This document shows positions 35,140-47,189 of a stretch of DNA of 64,000 nt, one piece after another (within the stretch, counting starts at the first letter, position 1; each line of letters starts with the position of its first letter). Under the pieces are notes generated by a model. The model saw only the letters and a program-made list of their open reading frames with translations, searched no databases and was not told the DNA's origin. The position numbers and the translations under genes are program-made. The stretch is from Immersiella caudata (taxonomy: Eukaryota > Ascomycota > Sordariomycetes > Sordariales > Lasiosphaeriaceae): NCBI GenBank assembly GCA_030512335.1, contig JAULSU010000002.1:1054001-1118000 (forward strand), given 5' to 3'.

Positions 35140-38100
35140 ATGGAAACCTTACGCCTCAAGCCGCGCCAGCCGGTTGAGAGCGACATTGAAAATTGGGACG
35201 ATGACGACTTTCTGATTGACGGCGACGACCTCACCGTCGTCAGCCAGGCCACATCCGCCAACGTACCCGCCCACCGACGAGATTCCCATTCGTCATTCCG
35301 CTCCGATTTCGAATCGATCCACGGAGAGGAAGAGAAACAGGTTCTCTTGCCTGGAGATGACGAGAAGTCAACTATGGATGCCATAGCCGCGGCCACGAAA
35401 GCCGGCATCCCGATTCCGAAGAATGTGCCGCCCTCTGCACTGATGGGGGGCACGATCAAGCGACTCGGCGGCAGGAAGATCAAGAAGATCATCCAGGAGG
35501 ATTGGGTAGACGACCTCGAGTTCCCGGACGCCGGCCAATCTTTGCAGATCAAGCAGCAGGACAGCTCGCAGTTCCCTGAGGTTTTGCGCCAAGTTAGCAA
35601 CTCGGCGTTTCCTAGTCCAACGAAGACGAAGGAGACGTCGCCTACGATTCCGCAGGAAGGGCGTAAGGAGCGTCCGATCATTCCCGCCGGCCTCATCAAC
35701 TTGGATCGCTTCCGTGATACCGAGGATGACGATGACTTCTTCGGGGATGGTGCCGCTACCATCAAAGTATCCAAAAGGCGCGAAGTCATCAAGCCCGTGT
35801 CCATGGTTACGCCTCCAACACCACAGAAAAAAGCCGACCATGATGACGATTTTGAGCACGACTTTGAGCTTCCGATGGACGGCAAGCTGAGGCTCTCATC
35901 TAAGAGGGAGATCCCAAAGACACCATCACTCCATACGCTGGATGATTTGGACTGGGCAGAAGGGAGTCTTGGGACACGCTTCGGTGGTACGAGACGAGAT
36001 GCGTTCTCTAACAGAAGCTCATCAGTCTCTGCGCTCAGTCCCAGCATTGCCAGCTCCATCACTGCCGAGAGTGAGGATGAAACATTTGACGGTCTTGTCT
36101 TGCCTAACGGGCCACTTGACTTTGAGAAACGGCTGAACCGACATCGTCACAGCCGCTCTCCTGAACGGATCATCGAGGAGCCAGTCAAAGAAGAGAAGGA
36201 GGAAAAGGCAGACAAATTGGACAAGGGCGATAAGGAAGATTTCCTCGCTGGTCTCGACATCGGCGATGGGGAAGTCTTCGATTCCAAAAAGCTGACACTC
36301 CACCGCAACATCCAGCTGAAGGAGACCCGACCTGCTAGCCCCTCTCGTCCAAAAACGTCCGTCGCCCTCAAGTTCACTAATAAGCCTGTTGTCAATTCCC
36401 GTCTCCCCCGGCCTATGGGGCCGCCGATGGTGAGCCACGAGCGAACACATACACAGTCATCGCTCGAGCCTGTGTCTGAGAGCGGGGGACCCATCACTCA
36501 TACCAGACGTTCCCTCTCGCGTCTCGGCCACTCTTCCCAGTCCTCAGTTACAAGCATCAACACTCCTACCACACCCTCATCGGGCTACTCGATCCCGCCG
36601 TCAACTCCACGTAAGAAGGAGCTTGGCCAAAAGACGTCGACAGTCTCGTTGAGGACCGAGCCCACCACCACGAGTGCCCAGCTTCTCAGACTTAAGCGGT
36701 CATTGCCTGTTATGCGCGGGCCTCAATCCCCTGCCCGGCCAGTTACGACTACCAGGGGCTTTGAGAGACCACCATCAAGAAATGAGCTTGCACCGCGACC
36801 TGGGTCCTCAATGAGACCAAAGACGCCAGTAGAACGCATGCGGAGTTCCGAGAGCGCTGCAGCACAGGCCCGCAAGGCTCCTGTTCCGTTCTTACCAGCT
36901 GGTGCTTCCGCTACTCAGTCACACAACGTCGTGGCGAAGACGTCTCGCGTTTTCCGTCGTCACGACTCTGAGAACAGCATCGACTACCGACCCAACTCTA
37001 GGGCAGTTTCTCGGTCGACGGTGCGCTCGCCTAGTCCGCGCAAGTATCGTCCAGCAGAGAAGATTGCCCACGAGGGTGCATGGCATCAGCTCAACAAGCC
37101 CCGCAGGATGCGTCACTTTGGTGATGGCCACGAGCTTGATGGATTTGATGACCTTCCCACCTCGACACAAGCCGAATCACGATATCTCAAGCAACCCGTC
37201 GGCGCCGGCCCACCAAGGTCACAGATGCGGAGCCGCATGTATCAAAATATTCTCCCCGACCGAAATACTACACCGTCACCTAGCATTCCATACTCGCCGC
37301 GGGTCGACAATGTACCGAGCTTTGCTCGCGATACTGCCGCAAGCCGAATCGCTCGTGAGACAAGTCTAGCCCAGCGCGTTCCTTCGGGGCCGCTAGCTCC
37401 TCTCACCACGCAACGGGTAGCCCAGCTATCGTCGAGAAGTAACTATAATAACTACTCCAACTACAACTACCACCCTCAGCCTCCTCAGTCGACCATCAAG
37501 TCAAAGAAGACTCGCAAAGCCCCGCAACTCAAGCCGCACTTGATTGCAAATCTAAACCCACCAAAGGAGTCTAAGAGTAAGTCATAATTCCCATTCATTC
37601 TTTTCATTCTCTAATAGTTGTTTCAGTGGTCAAGGGGATGTGTTACAATCCAGAGACGTTTCGATGGGAGGGTAACGACAACGTCCTCGGCGCTTTTGAT
37701 CCGCCAGCCTCCTCTCCGTCAACTGCGTCGGTTCCTCAGTATCTCCTCCGCGAGCAGAACGCCACGCCGCGGCCAGCCCTTATTACGAATATCGGCACGA
37801 CCAAGGGCGTCCAGGTGGTTGGCGGCATGGTGTTCGACCCACAGAACATGTGCTGGCTCAAGCTCGACCCGCAGAATGGCAAGGCTGACGAGAGCGACCC
37901 CATGGATGGCTTCAACGCCCTCGACGATGACGAGGATGTGTTCAAGGACATCCCGGATCTCGAAGACCACACCATGGAGTCCAGCGAAGGTGGTCGTGGC
38001 CGCGTCAGCGACATCAAGGATGACTGGCTCGTGGGCGAGGAGTTCGACGTCGGGCCCGAGTTCATCCGCCGCCAGCGGGAGGAGGAGGAGCGCTGGCGAA

Positions 38101-38195
38101 AGAAGTGCCACGCCTGGGTCGGCGGTGCACGTGACCGTAGCGATGCCTGGAAGTGGGCTATACGCGACATTGTCGCACAAACGGCGGATCACTAG
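35140..38195 (+). CDS. byr4: Byr4/Bfa1-like GAP subunit of the septation/mitotic-exit network
   Basis: Two exons, 35140-37576 and 37627-38195 (50-nt intron, codon split A|TG), give 1001 aa. The start METLRLKPRQP is chosen because the acidic box ENWDDDDFLIDGDDL follows at once and the frame upstream has no ATG. Conserved blocks are TIKRLGGRKIKKIIQEDWV near residue 110, then a long Ser/Pro/Arg-rich region, and a C-terminal block with GMCYNPETFRWEGNDN, PALITNIG, GGMVFDPQNMCWL and VGPEFIRRQREEEERWRKK. In yeasts Byr4/Bfa1 with Cdc16/Bub2 forms the spindle-pole GAP for Spg1/Tem1 and restrains septation until mitosis is complete. Many SP/TP sites in the middle suggest cell-cycle phosphorylation (inference). 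Confidence 0.88.
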
Positions 38196-39121
38196 ACGTC
38201 GGTCTCGTGGTTGGGGGTGCACAACAGCTTCGCTTCTCGTCCTTCATGCTCTACCTTATCCGATACACTTTTATTACATGACGGCTATCTACCCAATGAC
38301 TAGCGACACGGCGGATGGAAAGTCCATACATACCTAGGACGGTATTACGTGTATGACTTACAAGGCACAAAAGGGGAATAAGGCACAAGATCAGGATCGG
38401 GACAGGATCCGGGCTCGCATCATGGCATTTTTACTGGACTCGCGGGGGAAATAAAAATGGTGATATATAAAGGGTTTCTGGCTCTCTGCATGGCTGGATA
38501 CCGGTGTTTTGGGGAGAAACTGAATAGGGGTGGCAGCATTGATTCTATTCTTGCTCAATCTCGGGCACTTGGTCTCGGCGGGTATCAGCTGTCTTTGGAT
38601 GGGTGGTGCTTGGTGAGACTGAAGGGGCGCGGAGTTAGAAGCGCATTCATCAATAGACTTGTGCTGGGTTTTGAATACCTTAGCTTCTGTTCAGTTGTTT
38701 GCATTTGGGCGCGTTTGTCAATGAGTTATGAGATTATGAGAGATGACTGGATGGGTTCTGGCGAAAGGTCTGGATAGGCAAGATGGAATTCAATTTAGTA
38801 GCTTGCGTCATATCGTGGGGATTCTCATGCTTGCTTCCTGTGAATCAGACCGTGGCATCCCGAGACATAACTCGTGGTGTTGAGACTCGCCTTCGAGACA
38901 GGGTTGGGGTTTGTTCCAAATTCCCCGATAAGATAAGCCTGCCCCGCCCCAGCGCAAGCAGTAGCCACCACCACAGCTCTGGCGTTACTGAAGCTCTTGG
39001 TCCACCACATCCAACCTCGCAGCACCCATACCGCGAACGAAACCCAACTACCTTTCTATTCAAACCTCCAGCATCTACCCACTCAATCGTGCAGTCGAAC
39101 TACTCATCAACAGCCGCCAAA
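38196..39121. other. Intergenic between byr4 and get5
   Basis: 926 nt, 3' region of byr4 and promoter of get5. One 106-codon frame (38457-38777) has no motif. Nothing else seen. Confidence 0.5.
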
Positions 39122-39842
39122 ATGGCCGCCTCCGAAATCGCCTTTGCCAAATCCTTCCTCTCCCTCCTCGACACCAAACCAACCAAGATCTCCGCCGACC
39201 ACGTCGAAGATGCCACCAAATACCCCGCCACCACTCCCGTGTGTTCTCCCTCTCCTTCTCTCGTAATCATCATCAACACTAACCTTTCACGCACAGCACA
39301 TACTCCCCCCCACGCCCTCCCAACCTCCCCTCCGCCGCTCCAAACCCTCCACCACCAGCACACCCGGCTCCGCCCCCTCCATCACAGTCCACGTCCGCAG
39401 CCTACGGAATCCACCCCTCGATATCACCCTCCCCGCACAGACGATCGGAACAACCTCCACACTCGACATCAAGACGTCGGTATCCGAACAAACCGGTATC
39501 CCAACGGACAAACTCAAGCTGTTGTATAACAAGAAGCCGGTGGGTGATAGCAAGACGTTGAAGGATGTGCTTGGGGACGGGGGAGAGAAGAAGGGGAGTG
39601 TGGAATTTAGTGTGATGGTTATTGGGGGTGCGGCGACGCTGGCGGCTGCGGAGGCGGCGAGGGGAGGGGCGTCGCAAGAGGGAGGGGAGAATGTAGCCCA
39701 GGGGTTGAGTGGGGAGGGGGTGTTGGCGACGGAGGAGTTTTGGAGTGATTTGAGGGGGTTTTTGCAGCAGAGGGTGAGGGATGAGAAGGTTGCTGGGGAG
39801 GCGGCGGGGCTGTTTAAGGGGGCTTGGGAGGGGAGGCCGTGA
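39122..39842 (+). CDS. get5: Get5/Mdy2-like ubiquitin-like protein of the GET pathway
   Basis: Two exons, 39122-39238 and 39297-39842 (58-nt intron with CACTAAC branch site), give 220 aa. The N-terminal helix region MAASEIAFAKSFLSLLDTKP is the Get4-binding type seen in fungal Get5. A Pro/Ser/Thr linker leads to a ubiquitin-like domain: ITVHVRSLRNPPLDITLPAQ, TSVSEQTGIPTDKLKLLYNK and KTLKDV. The C-terminal part has a Gly/Glu-rich linker and a last helical segment (EEFWSDLRGFLQQRV), which in yeast Get5 is the dimerisation region. It should act with Get4 and Sgt2 in handing tail-anchored proteins to Get3. Another tail-anchored protein gene (18.6 kb) is in this window, but that is not evidence of a link. 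Confidence 0.87.
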
Positions 39843-40269
39843 TGGGGTGTAGATGACATTGAACGATTGGGGTGTATGTCTCTCATGAGATATGCAAGGG
39901 GCAGCAGTATTGCGCATCAAGGCAGGCAATAGCAATACCAGAGAAACTCTGTTAATTCATTGCCTCATAGTACCACCACTACATGAGATCCCACCAACCA
40001 TGGCCGCATCACCACTACCGAGGAGCAGACGCACATGCCACACTCGACTCTACTTTGCAAGGCCCGAGCACATGTGCTGCCTTCTTTATTCCCTGGCTCT
40101 TCTTCCCCTAGTATATCGCAAGGCGAGAGAAAGACGAGAGAGCCAAGAGGAGGCGAGACAAGAATTCCGCTGCAGATTTTCGCCGGTGAAAAGAGAACCC
40201 CCCCAAACAACAGACAGACAAGGATCAAGCCCAGCCGTAGGCATAGATTACAGAAAAGCCATGCAATGC
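39843..40269. other. Convergent 3' regions of get5 and cofilin
   Basis: 427 nt between opposing stop codons. No coding frame is supported. Confidence 0.55.
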
Positions 40270-41236
40270 TTATGCGGCAGTGCCCTTGCTGACAGTCTTG
40301 ATAACTGTCTCGTACTCAATGTCGTCGGGATCGTTGGCCTGGAGCTCGGCAGCGATACCGGGAAGCGAGCGCTTCAGGGCCTCCTTGGACGCAGCGTACA
40401 CCATCTTGGCCTGTGCGTTTGGTGTCAGCTCTGCTCAGAATAGGGGTTCCCTGGCGGAACATACCATGATGCCAGCATCATCAGGGGACCAGGCGATGAA
40501 AGTGATTTTGTTGCTGTAGCACATCGTCAGCCTCATTTTAGTCTCCCAAACTGGGACCTAGCCAACATACCGGGTACCCTCGCCAGACGAAAGCTGGTAC
40601 TCAAAGTCGTAGACGGCATAGCGGGGACCCTTGCCAACGGCGCCCTGCATCCAAGACAAACAAACCAAGTCAGCACAATCCCCGCGAAACGAGGTCTCGC
40701 CAGGGTATTCCCGCCAACCCCCCGGCCTCCCCAGATACGGGACAACAAACATACAGTCTTGCTCTTCGTCTTGGCGTTGATCAACTTCTCACGGAAGTCA
40801 TCATAGTCAGAGCCATCCGCGCTGGTGCTATCGATGACGATCTCCTTGTTGTCGTCCGACAGCTTGTAGATGACATACTTGTACTTCTTGCTGAGCTTGA
40901 GGTCGTTGTACGCCGTTATGCACTCCTGGTTGACGGTGGCTCTGCAACCGTCCATCGTCATGTCAGCTTTCTTCCCTCTCAGAGTCCCAAACGGTACGAT
41001 GGTGCTGTATGTGCTTCTTTTGCTTATCGGCTTTGCGCGCGTTCCTCGTAATCGCGCGGGGGCGGGGTTCGCTCGCCCCCTGTGAAAAGCAGGAAGGGGT
41101 ATCAAGGAGAACGTTTACTGACCCGGATTGAGACTGTTGTCGACGACGGTGGTTAGCAAGGGGCAATGTGTGCGCAACGGCGGCGGGGTGTGGGGTTCGT
41201 GAAGGATGGGGGGGGGGGCAACCAAAAACGTACCAT
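40270..41236 (-). CDS. COF1: Cofilin (actin-depolymerising factor)
   Basis: Six exons on the minus strand: 41236-41234 (ATG only), 41133-41123 (11 nt), 40941-40755, 40644-40571, 40513-40465 and 40410-40270, totalling 154 aa. It reads MSQSGATVNQECITAYNDLK at the start. The actin-binding Ser near the N-terminus, KYVIYKLSDDNKEIV, GPRYAVYDFEYQ, KITFIAWSPDDAGIM and the MVYAASKEALKRSL helix are standard ADF/cofilin signatures. The protein severs and depolymerises actin filaments in the cytosol. The extreme fragmentation at the 5' end follows from reading frames: every junction restores the conserved sequence, so I trust the ATG-only exon, and splicing of the first intron (100 nt) is needed for any protein to be made. 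Confidence 0.94.
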
Positions 41237-42253
41237 GGTGTCGAATGTGCGAGGCTGATCGGCCTGTTGTCTTTCACGCTGACGGTGTGTGGTGAGGGTT
41301 GGTAGCTATGACAAAACGCTTGTCAGTGCAAAGTGTAAATTTAAGAAGCTCTGACGGGCGAGGTGGTTTGCGGAATCCGTCGGTGACGAGAGGACGGTGG
41401 TGGTCGGTGTCGGCGAGCGGGTCTGATGATTGAGGGAATGGGAAAGCACGCGGGGTAGGTCTTTTGGCAAAGCGGAGACGGCGGAGCACTTGGTCGCTTC
41501 TCCTTGCTCCCTGGTCACTTACGACGCAATGTGTCCCTGTTTTTCAAGTCAATGTCAGAAATTGGGGAGCGTGACCGTTTGGTGGTGGGATGCAGTGAAA
41601 TTTGTCCCCAAAAAACAAGACGGTTGCGAAGGTGTGTCAATGAAACCAGATGGAGGGGGATGGGCGCCTGAAAAACAACAAGTTCGGTGGTGGGGTTACC
41701 GTTGTCCTGCGAGACATTGAGCAAGCTCCCTGCGCTTACGTGATTAGCGCGGGGTTGCACTACAGGAAAAGCAATAGTTGGCCACGCGTTTCGCTACCAT
41801 TTAGGCATCATTTCTGTCCAAAACCTGGGCTGAGGCTCGACGGTTTAGACTTATCAGTTGGGCTCAGGTGGCTGAGCGGCTAGCAACGTCAGCATCACCA
41901 GGCAATGTTTGATGATCACGGCCCAATAGGAGGCAGCAACTCTTCTGCCTGACAGGCTCACAAGGAACACACATCGCTTCATCCTGCAAAAGTGTTGATG
42001 ATGCACAGATTCGTCTTCTGTTTCGTCTCCTCTATTCTAACAACCATCGTGGTCGGTATTATACAATGCCGTGTGCCGCTGTCGTCGGGAATATGTAGCT
42101 ATGAACACAAGTAGGAAAAGGGTAGAGAGGAGTGAGAGAGATTACATGGCACATTGTACAGTCCTTATAACACCAAACCAAATGCTCCCTCCCAGCCTTG
42201 TCGCCGTAAATCAAAGAAGACCGTGTCGTGCAGCTTTTAATAAACGTCCCCTC
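41237..42253. other. Cofilin upstream / hsp60 downstream region
   Basis: 1 kb between two minus-strand genes. No coding frame is supported. A nine-G run occurs near 41210, inside the first cofilin intron. Confidence 0.5.
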
Positions 42254-43382
42254 TTACATCATACCACCCATGCCACCCATGCCGCCCATACCGCCCATGC
42301 CGCCCATAGGAGCGGCAGGGCCCTTCTCCTCAGGGGCCTCGACAATCGCGACCTCGGTGGTGCCGAGGAGCGATGCGACACCGCTGGCATCGACGAGACC
42401 AGTGCGGACAACCTTGAAGGGGTCAAGAATACCGGCCGAGATCATGTCGACGTACTCGCCCTTGGCGCTGTTGAAACCCATGTTGAAGTCAGCGGCATAC
42501 TCGTCCTGGAGCTTGCCCACAATAACGGAACCCTCGAGGCCAGCGTTTTCAACAATGGTCCGTGCGGGCTTGGTGATGGCGTTTTGAATGATTTTAACAC
42601 CGAGCTGCTGGTCGAAGTTGGCGGGCTTGAGGTCCTTCAGCGCGTTCTTGGACGCCTTGATGAGGGCGGTACCACCACCGGGGAGGATACCCTCCTCAAC
42701 GGCAGCACGGGTAGCGTTGAGAGCATCAACGAAGCGGTCCTTCTTCTCGCCGACCTCGACCTCGGAAGAACCGCCGACCTTGATGACGGCAACACCGCCA
42801 GAGAGCTTGGCAAGACGCTCCTGAAGCTTCTCCTTCTCGTACTCAGAGGTGGTGGGGTCGGCCATGACGCCACGGATCTGCTCGCAGCGCTGGGCAATGG
42901 CGTCCTTGGAGCCCTCGCCGTTGAGGATGATGGTGTCCTCCTTGGTGATGGTGATGGAACCAGTGGTGCCGAGCAGGTCAACGGTGGCCTTCTCGAGCTT
43001 GACATCGAGCTCCTCAGTGAAGACAGTGCCGTTGGTGAGGACAGCAATATCGCCAAGGACCGACTTGCGGTTGTCGCCGAAGCCGGGGGCCTTGACAGCG
43101 GCAACCTGGACCTGACCACGGAGCTTGTTGAGGATACAGACGGCAAGAGCCTCGCCGTCAATGTCCTCAGCAATGATAACCAGGGGGCGGCGGAGCTGGT
43201 TGGAGAGCTCGAGCGAGGGGATGATGTCCATGGCCGACGAGATCTTCTTCTCGGAGAGGAGGATCAGGGGCTTCTCAAACTCAACCTTGTGGGCCTTGGT
43301 GTCGGTGATGAAGTAGGGGGAGACGTATCCGCGGTCGAAGCGCATACCCTCGGTGACCTCGAGCTCGTCCTGGAGAGTTTTG

Positions 43383-43419
<37 letters not shown>

Positions 43420-44050
43420 TCTCCATGGCGCTAGCGATCAGGGAGCCAATGTGCTCATCGCCGTTGGCGCTGATGGTGGCGACCTGAGCGATCTCGGCGC
43501 TGGTGGTGATGTCACGCTTGTGGGCCTGGAGGTACTCGACGACGGCCTCGACGGCGGCCTGGATACCGCGGCGGAGATCCATGGGGTTGCAGCCGGCGGC
43601 GACGTTCTTGACGGTCTCGGAGAAGATGGCGCGGGCGAGGACGGTGGCGGTGGTTGTGCCATCACCAGCGACCTCGTTGGTCTTGGACGCGACGTCCTGG
43701 AGGAGTCTGGCGCCGAGGTTCTCGAACTTGTCCTTCAGGGTGATGGCCCGGGCAACGGTGACACCGTCTGCTCATGTCAGCGCAAGCTCCAATCGCAATG
43801 TTGATGCCGACCTACCCTTTGTGATCTTCGGTGAGCCATAGCTGGACTCGATGAGGACATTGCGGCCCTTGGGACCGAGTGTTGTAGCAACGGCCTTTGC
43901 GAGAGTCTCAACACCAGCGAGTAGAGCTGCCCTGCCCTCGACACCGAACTTCAGCTCCTTGTGTGCGAATCGGAGCTGCTGGGAAGGACGGAGACGAGCG
44001 GCGGCCGTCAGCGGCGACGAGACCGAAGCTCTTGTCAATGCGCGCTGCAT
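42254..44050 (-). CDS. HSP60: Mitochondrial chaperonin Hsp60
   Basis: Two exons, 44050-43816 and 43767-42254 (48-nt intron splitting the codon for Asp in ITKDGVTVA), give 582 aa. The first 30 residues (MQRALTRASVSSPLTAAARL) are an Arg/Ser-rich mitochondrial presequence. GroEL-family signatures follow: TTLGPKGRNVLIE, VAGDGTTTATVLARAI and AAVEEGILPGGGTALI, and the C-terminus is the flexible GGM repeat ending in MM. It is the ring-forming ATP-dependent folding machine of the mitochondrial matrix. Two heat-shock-element-like sites lie 230-280 nt upstream, in line with heat induction. A long open frame on the opposite strand (42071-43804) is an antisense shadow of its biased codon use. Confidence 0.98.
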
Positions 44051-44279
44051 TGTGTGATGTGTATTATGTAACGTGTCGCAAGGACAAGAAAGGAAGAATT
44101 AGGGGGTATCACGGTCGACGGGAAGGCGGCTCAGAGGGAGACTGTAGTAGAGAGTTGGGGAGAAAAAAGTGCAATGTCGATGACCGAGATGGGAGAAAAA
44201 ATCCAAAGATCCACGGCGGATTGGCCCGAGCTCCAATTGACGCTAGTACGCGTTGGTGATAGCGCCTGGCTACAGCAGG

Positions 44280-44292
44280 TTCTGGAAATTTC
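44280..44292. promoter_or_regulatory. Heat-shock element upstream of hsp60
   Basis: TTCTGGAAATTTC is a perfect three-unit element (TTC-nn-GAA-nn-TTC), the Hsf1 trimer site, 230 nt before the hsp60 start codon. Confidence 0.7.
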
Positions 44293-44320
44293 AGTGGGTC
44301 TCCAGGGTTAACAATGGCGG

Positions 44321-44328
44321 GAAGCTTC
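44321..44328. promoter_or_regulatory. Second, two-unit heat-shock element
   Basis: GAAGCTTC is a two-unit element (GAA-nn-TTC) about 30 nt further upstream of the three-unit site. On its own it would be weak; its closeness to the first makes it credible. Confidence 0.45.
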
Positions 44329-46317
44329 GGCTCAAGTGCATGGATGGCTGGCTGCGACCAAAATGGACGGAACTCAATTGACAGCGGCGCATCGAAGTCT
44401 CGTGTGCTCACCAGCGCTTTGCATTTCACATCCTGAAAATCATCCTCTACGACTCGAAACAGCCTGCCCTTGCAGCCGTTGGAAGACGCAGAGGTCGCTA
44501 ACGTCACGGTCCCGTTGACGGCTTACCAAGCAGAGACGAACGTTGTGGGGTTCAGTTTGTTCTCCAGGGCGCGGAACTGAAGCGAGTCATGGAACCTAGC
44601 TCATCTTCTGGGCAACCATGGTCCCTGTCGATGTACCAGATTCGGTATCCTGCTGTTTCTACACTATTCGAAGACAAACTTCAGCATTCAAACAAACGCC
44701 TCGATAACGGGAGCTATCAGCCTCGTGGATCGGTGAGAGCACGACCCAGCCCCTACTCAACTGAGCCAAAACAGAAGATCACAACAATATATTCTCCAAC
44801 TGACCTGAGTGAGTGTTCCTGAGCAATCTCGTGCTTCAACGACTCCTGTGGTTTCTGGTGTCTTTTTCCTTTGAGATCGAGCCTGGAGCCCCTTGCTTGA
44901 AGTTTCATGGCCTCTGATACATCCCCAACAAACCGTCCTGTACAACACCCTCACCTATCTCCAACGGGCTCCCTAGTGGCGTATCCAGGCTTGCGTTGAT
45001 GGCTTCTAGATTCAGTGTCTCATGATCTCCTGATGCGACGTACCAGTCTAGCCCGGCCATGGGGAAGCCCTCGTCGGTATTCGGGGAACACTTGGTGCGG
45101 ATCCGAAAGTCGCCTTAATATGGCGGCGCGGTTGAATTGATCGGGAACCCGGTGAAGGCGGCCTGCGATAGTCTTTGGATTAGACACGACACAACACCCA
45201 ATCGTCGCGAAGCCTCTCTGGATTTGACGACTCCTCCATGAGACTGGTACCGCCGACTCAGCATGAACTGCTGAGCACGCCAACATTCCAACATCTAATG
45301 GGTGATCCGCCCTGCCATGTCTCGCCCGTGGAGTGTGAGAGCTGGAAGTTCCCGGCCCGTTGAGGAAGAATCGTCACACGTGCAGATCACATACAGCATC
45401 AATCTAAAAAGTTGAAGAAATGAGTGTCTACGTGCCTCTGTCATTCGGGTTCGTCTAGATCAGTGTTCAGCAGACATCTCGAGCAGCAGAGCTCAGTATA
45501 GCGGCCTTATAATACTCGCCGGGTTTCATTAATTCATTCCTTCTTCCCAGCCATCAAGGGGTGGCATGTTGGGAAGCAAGTCATCACGGGGTTCTCGGGA
45601 TTGGGGTTTCCGATGGAAAATCGGCAGGACCAAGAGATGGCAACCAAAAGGTATAACTACTCGGAAGTTTATCTGCCCTGTACCTGTTCTTTTTTTCTCT
45701 CTCCCTTTCGTACTATCTAAGTTCAAGAACTAGATACGCCATGATGCGAGCAATCTTTCTCGAGAAAACGGCGCTCGCCAAGCAACTCACATGCAGCCAT
45801 CGAGAATAAGATGTTGCATCCCACATACGAGGAGATGTTGGACATCCCATCGAATGGCCTTTCATGAGCAGGAATATCCAATCACCCATCCCACAGCGGT
45901 CGATTTAAACTTCGCTGCGCGGCTCCGCACGCCACATGCATGAACGGGTGGAACGGAACGCCAAGCCGGGGCGACGTGTGTGGGGCCGGGGCGCCTTCCA
46001 ACGGTCTACGTCACTGCACAATATCAACGCAAATCTGTCGCGAGATGTGTTTCTGAACTTCAGGACTCAATTGTTGCGGGTCAGCTGCGTATAGACGTGC
46101 AACTAACTAGCTATAGCTCCCAAACCGAGGTATGAATTTCCTCCCAGAACATGCTTCTTCCTTCCATAACCATCCCGTTGTTGTCGAAGCAAATCCGAGC
46201 AGAAAACTTCCAAACTGCGCGCTTGTCAGCTTACCAGTCCAGCGGTATTTGCAGAAAAACATACCTTAGCGCAATGTGCCCAACGAAAGCAAGGAAATAG
46301 GCGAAAATGAGACCTTA

Positions 46318-47189
46318 TCAGATGCCATGATGTCTTCCCATAAGCGGCGGTCCTCCTTGGAAGTAGCTGTGACTTCTCTCAAACGGCAATCTCATCATCC
46401 GACTCTGCATCGCAAATCCGTCGTTAGCACCAACTCCCGAAACCGTCTGTCGTCGCATATGAGCAGCCGCATCGCCATGGTTCTGGTCCGTCGAAGTAAC
46501 CATCGAAGTCGGAGGCAGAGCCGTAGCAGCAGTCGTATGGCAAATACCCCCAGAGCCATCACCACCGTTCGGCTCCGATAACGAAGAGCTTCCCACAACG
46601 AGAACCTCGCCATCGTCATCGTCCACCGTGATAGCATCATTCCCGCTCCCACCACGACGTGCCGCAGCCAAGACCTCTTCCGTCGCCCACGGGATGTCAC
46701 ACATTTTCACTTTCTGTCCACGCATCATCGCATTAGACGCACCATCTTGCAGCGCCGAAACAGTGGCCGAGTTGTCGTCCTCTTCTTTCTTGACTTTCTT
46801 CTCGCGCTTCACGCGAGGCTTCTTCTCCTCCTCGCCAGACTCGCCCTTGAAGGAGTTGTCGTCATCATCCTTCTCAACCTTTGCAGGGGTCTTGCGCTTG
46901 CGGCTGGCAGGCGTCTTGGGAGTCTTGGCGGTTCCATCACCGCCGTCAGCCTTCTTGGGGGTGGCCGGGGTGGGGGTGATGTCATGAGCCTTGAGAAGAC
47001 GCTCATACCGCTTGGCGCTGGGCGAGGTTAGTGCTGAAAAGGAGTGGGGAACGGGGGAACTTACGCAGCGGCCTTGCTCACAATATCAAGCTCCTCAGCG
47101 ACGGCTTGGAAGTTGGGCTTGCCGGCAACTGAGTGCTTGACGCACGCGAGAAGGAACTTAAACTGCGAGTCAACGTCGAGCGGAGCCAT
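46318..47189 (-). CDS. Small Myb/SANT-like domain protein, first of the cluster
   Basis: Two exons, 47189-47065 and 47017-46318 (47-nt intron), give 274 aa. The N-terminal 55 residues are a fungal Myb-like helix bundle: MAPLDVDSQFKFLLACVKHS, NFQAVAEELDIVSKAAAAKR and YERLLKAHDI, with the intron before the last helix as in its relatives at 51.8-57.3 kb. Then come a Lys/Pro/Thr-rich basic region (TPKTPASRKRKTPAK), acidic and basic runs, and an acidic patch with VDDDDGEVLVV, a possible SUMO-interacting motif. The end is Gly/Met/Arg-rich and less certain, as a further 3' exon cannot be excluded. A nuclear DNA- or chromatin-binding role is inferred from composition only. Confidence 0.8.

Larger units (their letters stand above)
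44051..46317. other. hsp60 upstream region and spacer
   Basis: 2.3 kb with the hsp60 promoter at the left end and the presumed 3' region of the minus-strand Myb-like gene at the right end. Apart from the two heat-shock elements I see no coding or structural feature. Confidence 0.5.

Noticed and set aside
42071..43804. 577-codon plus-strand frame across the hsp60 gene
   Set aside because: Antisense shadow of hsp60; the minus-strand frame has all chaperonin signatures and a proper intron.
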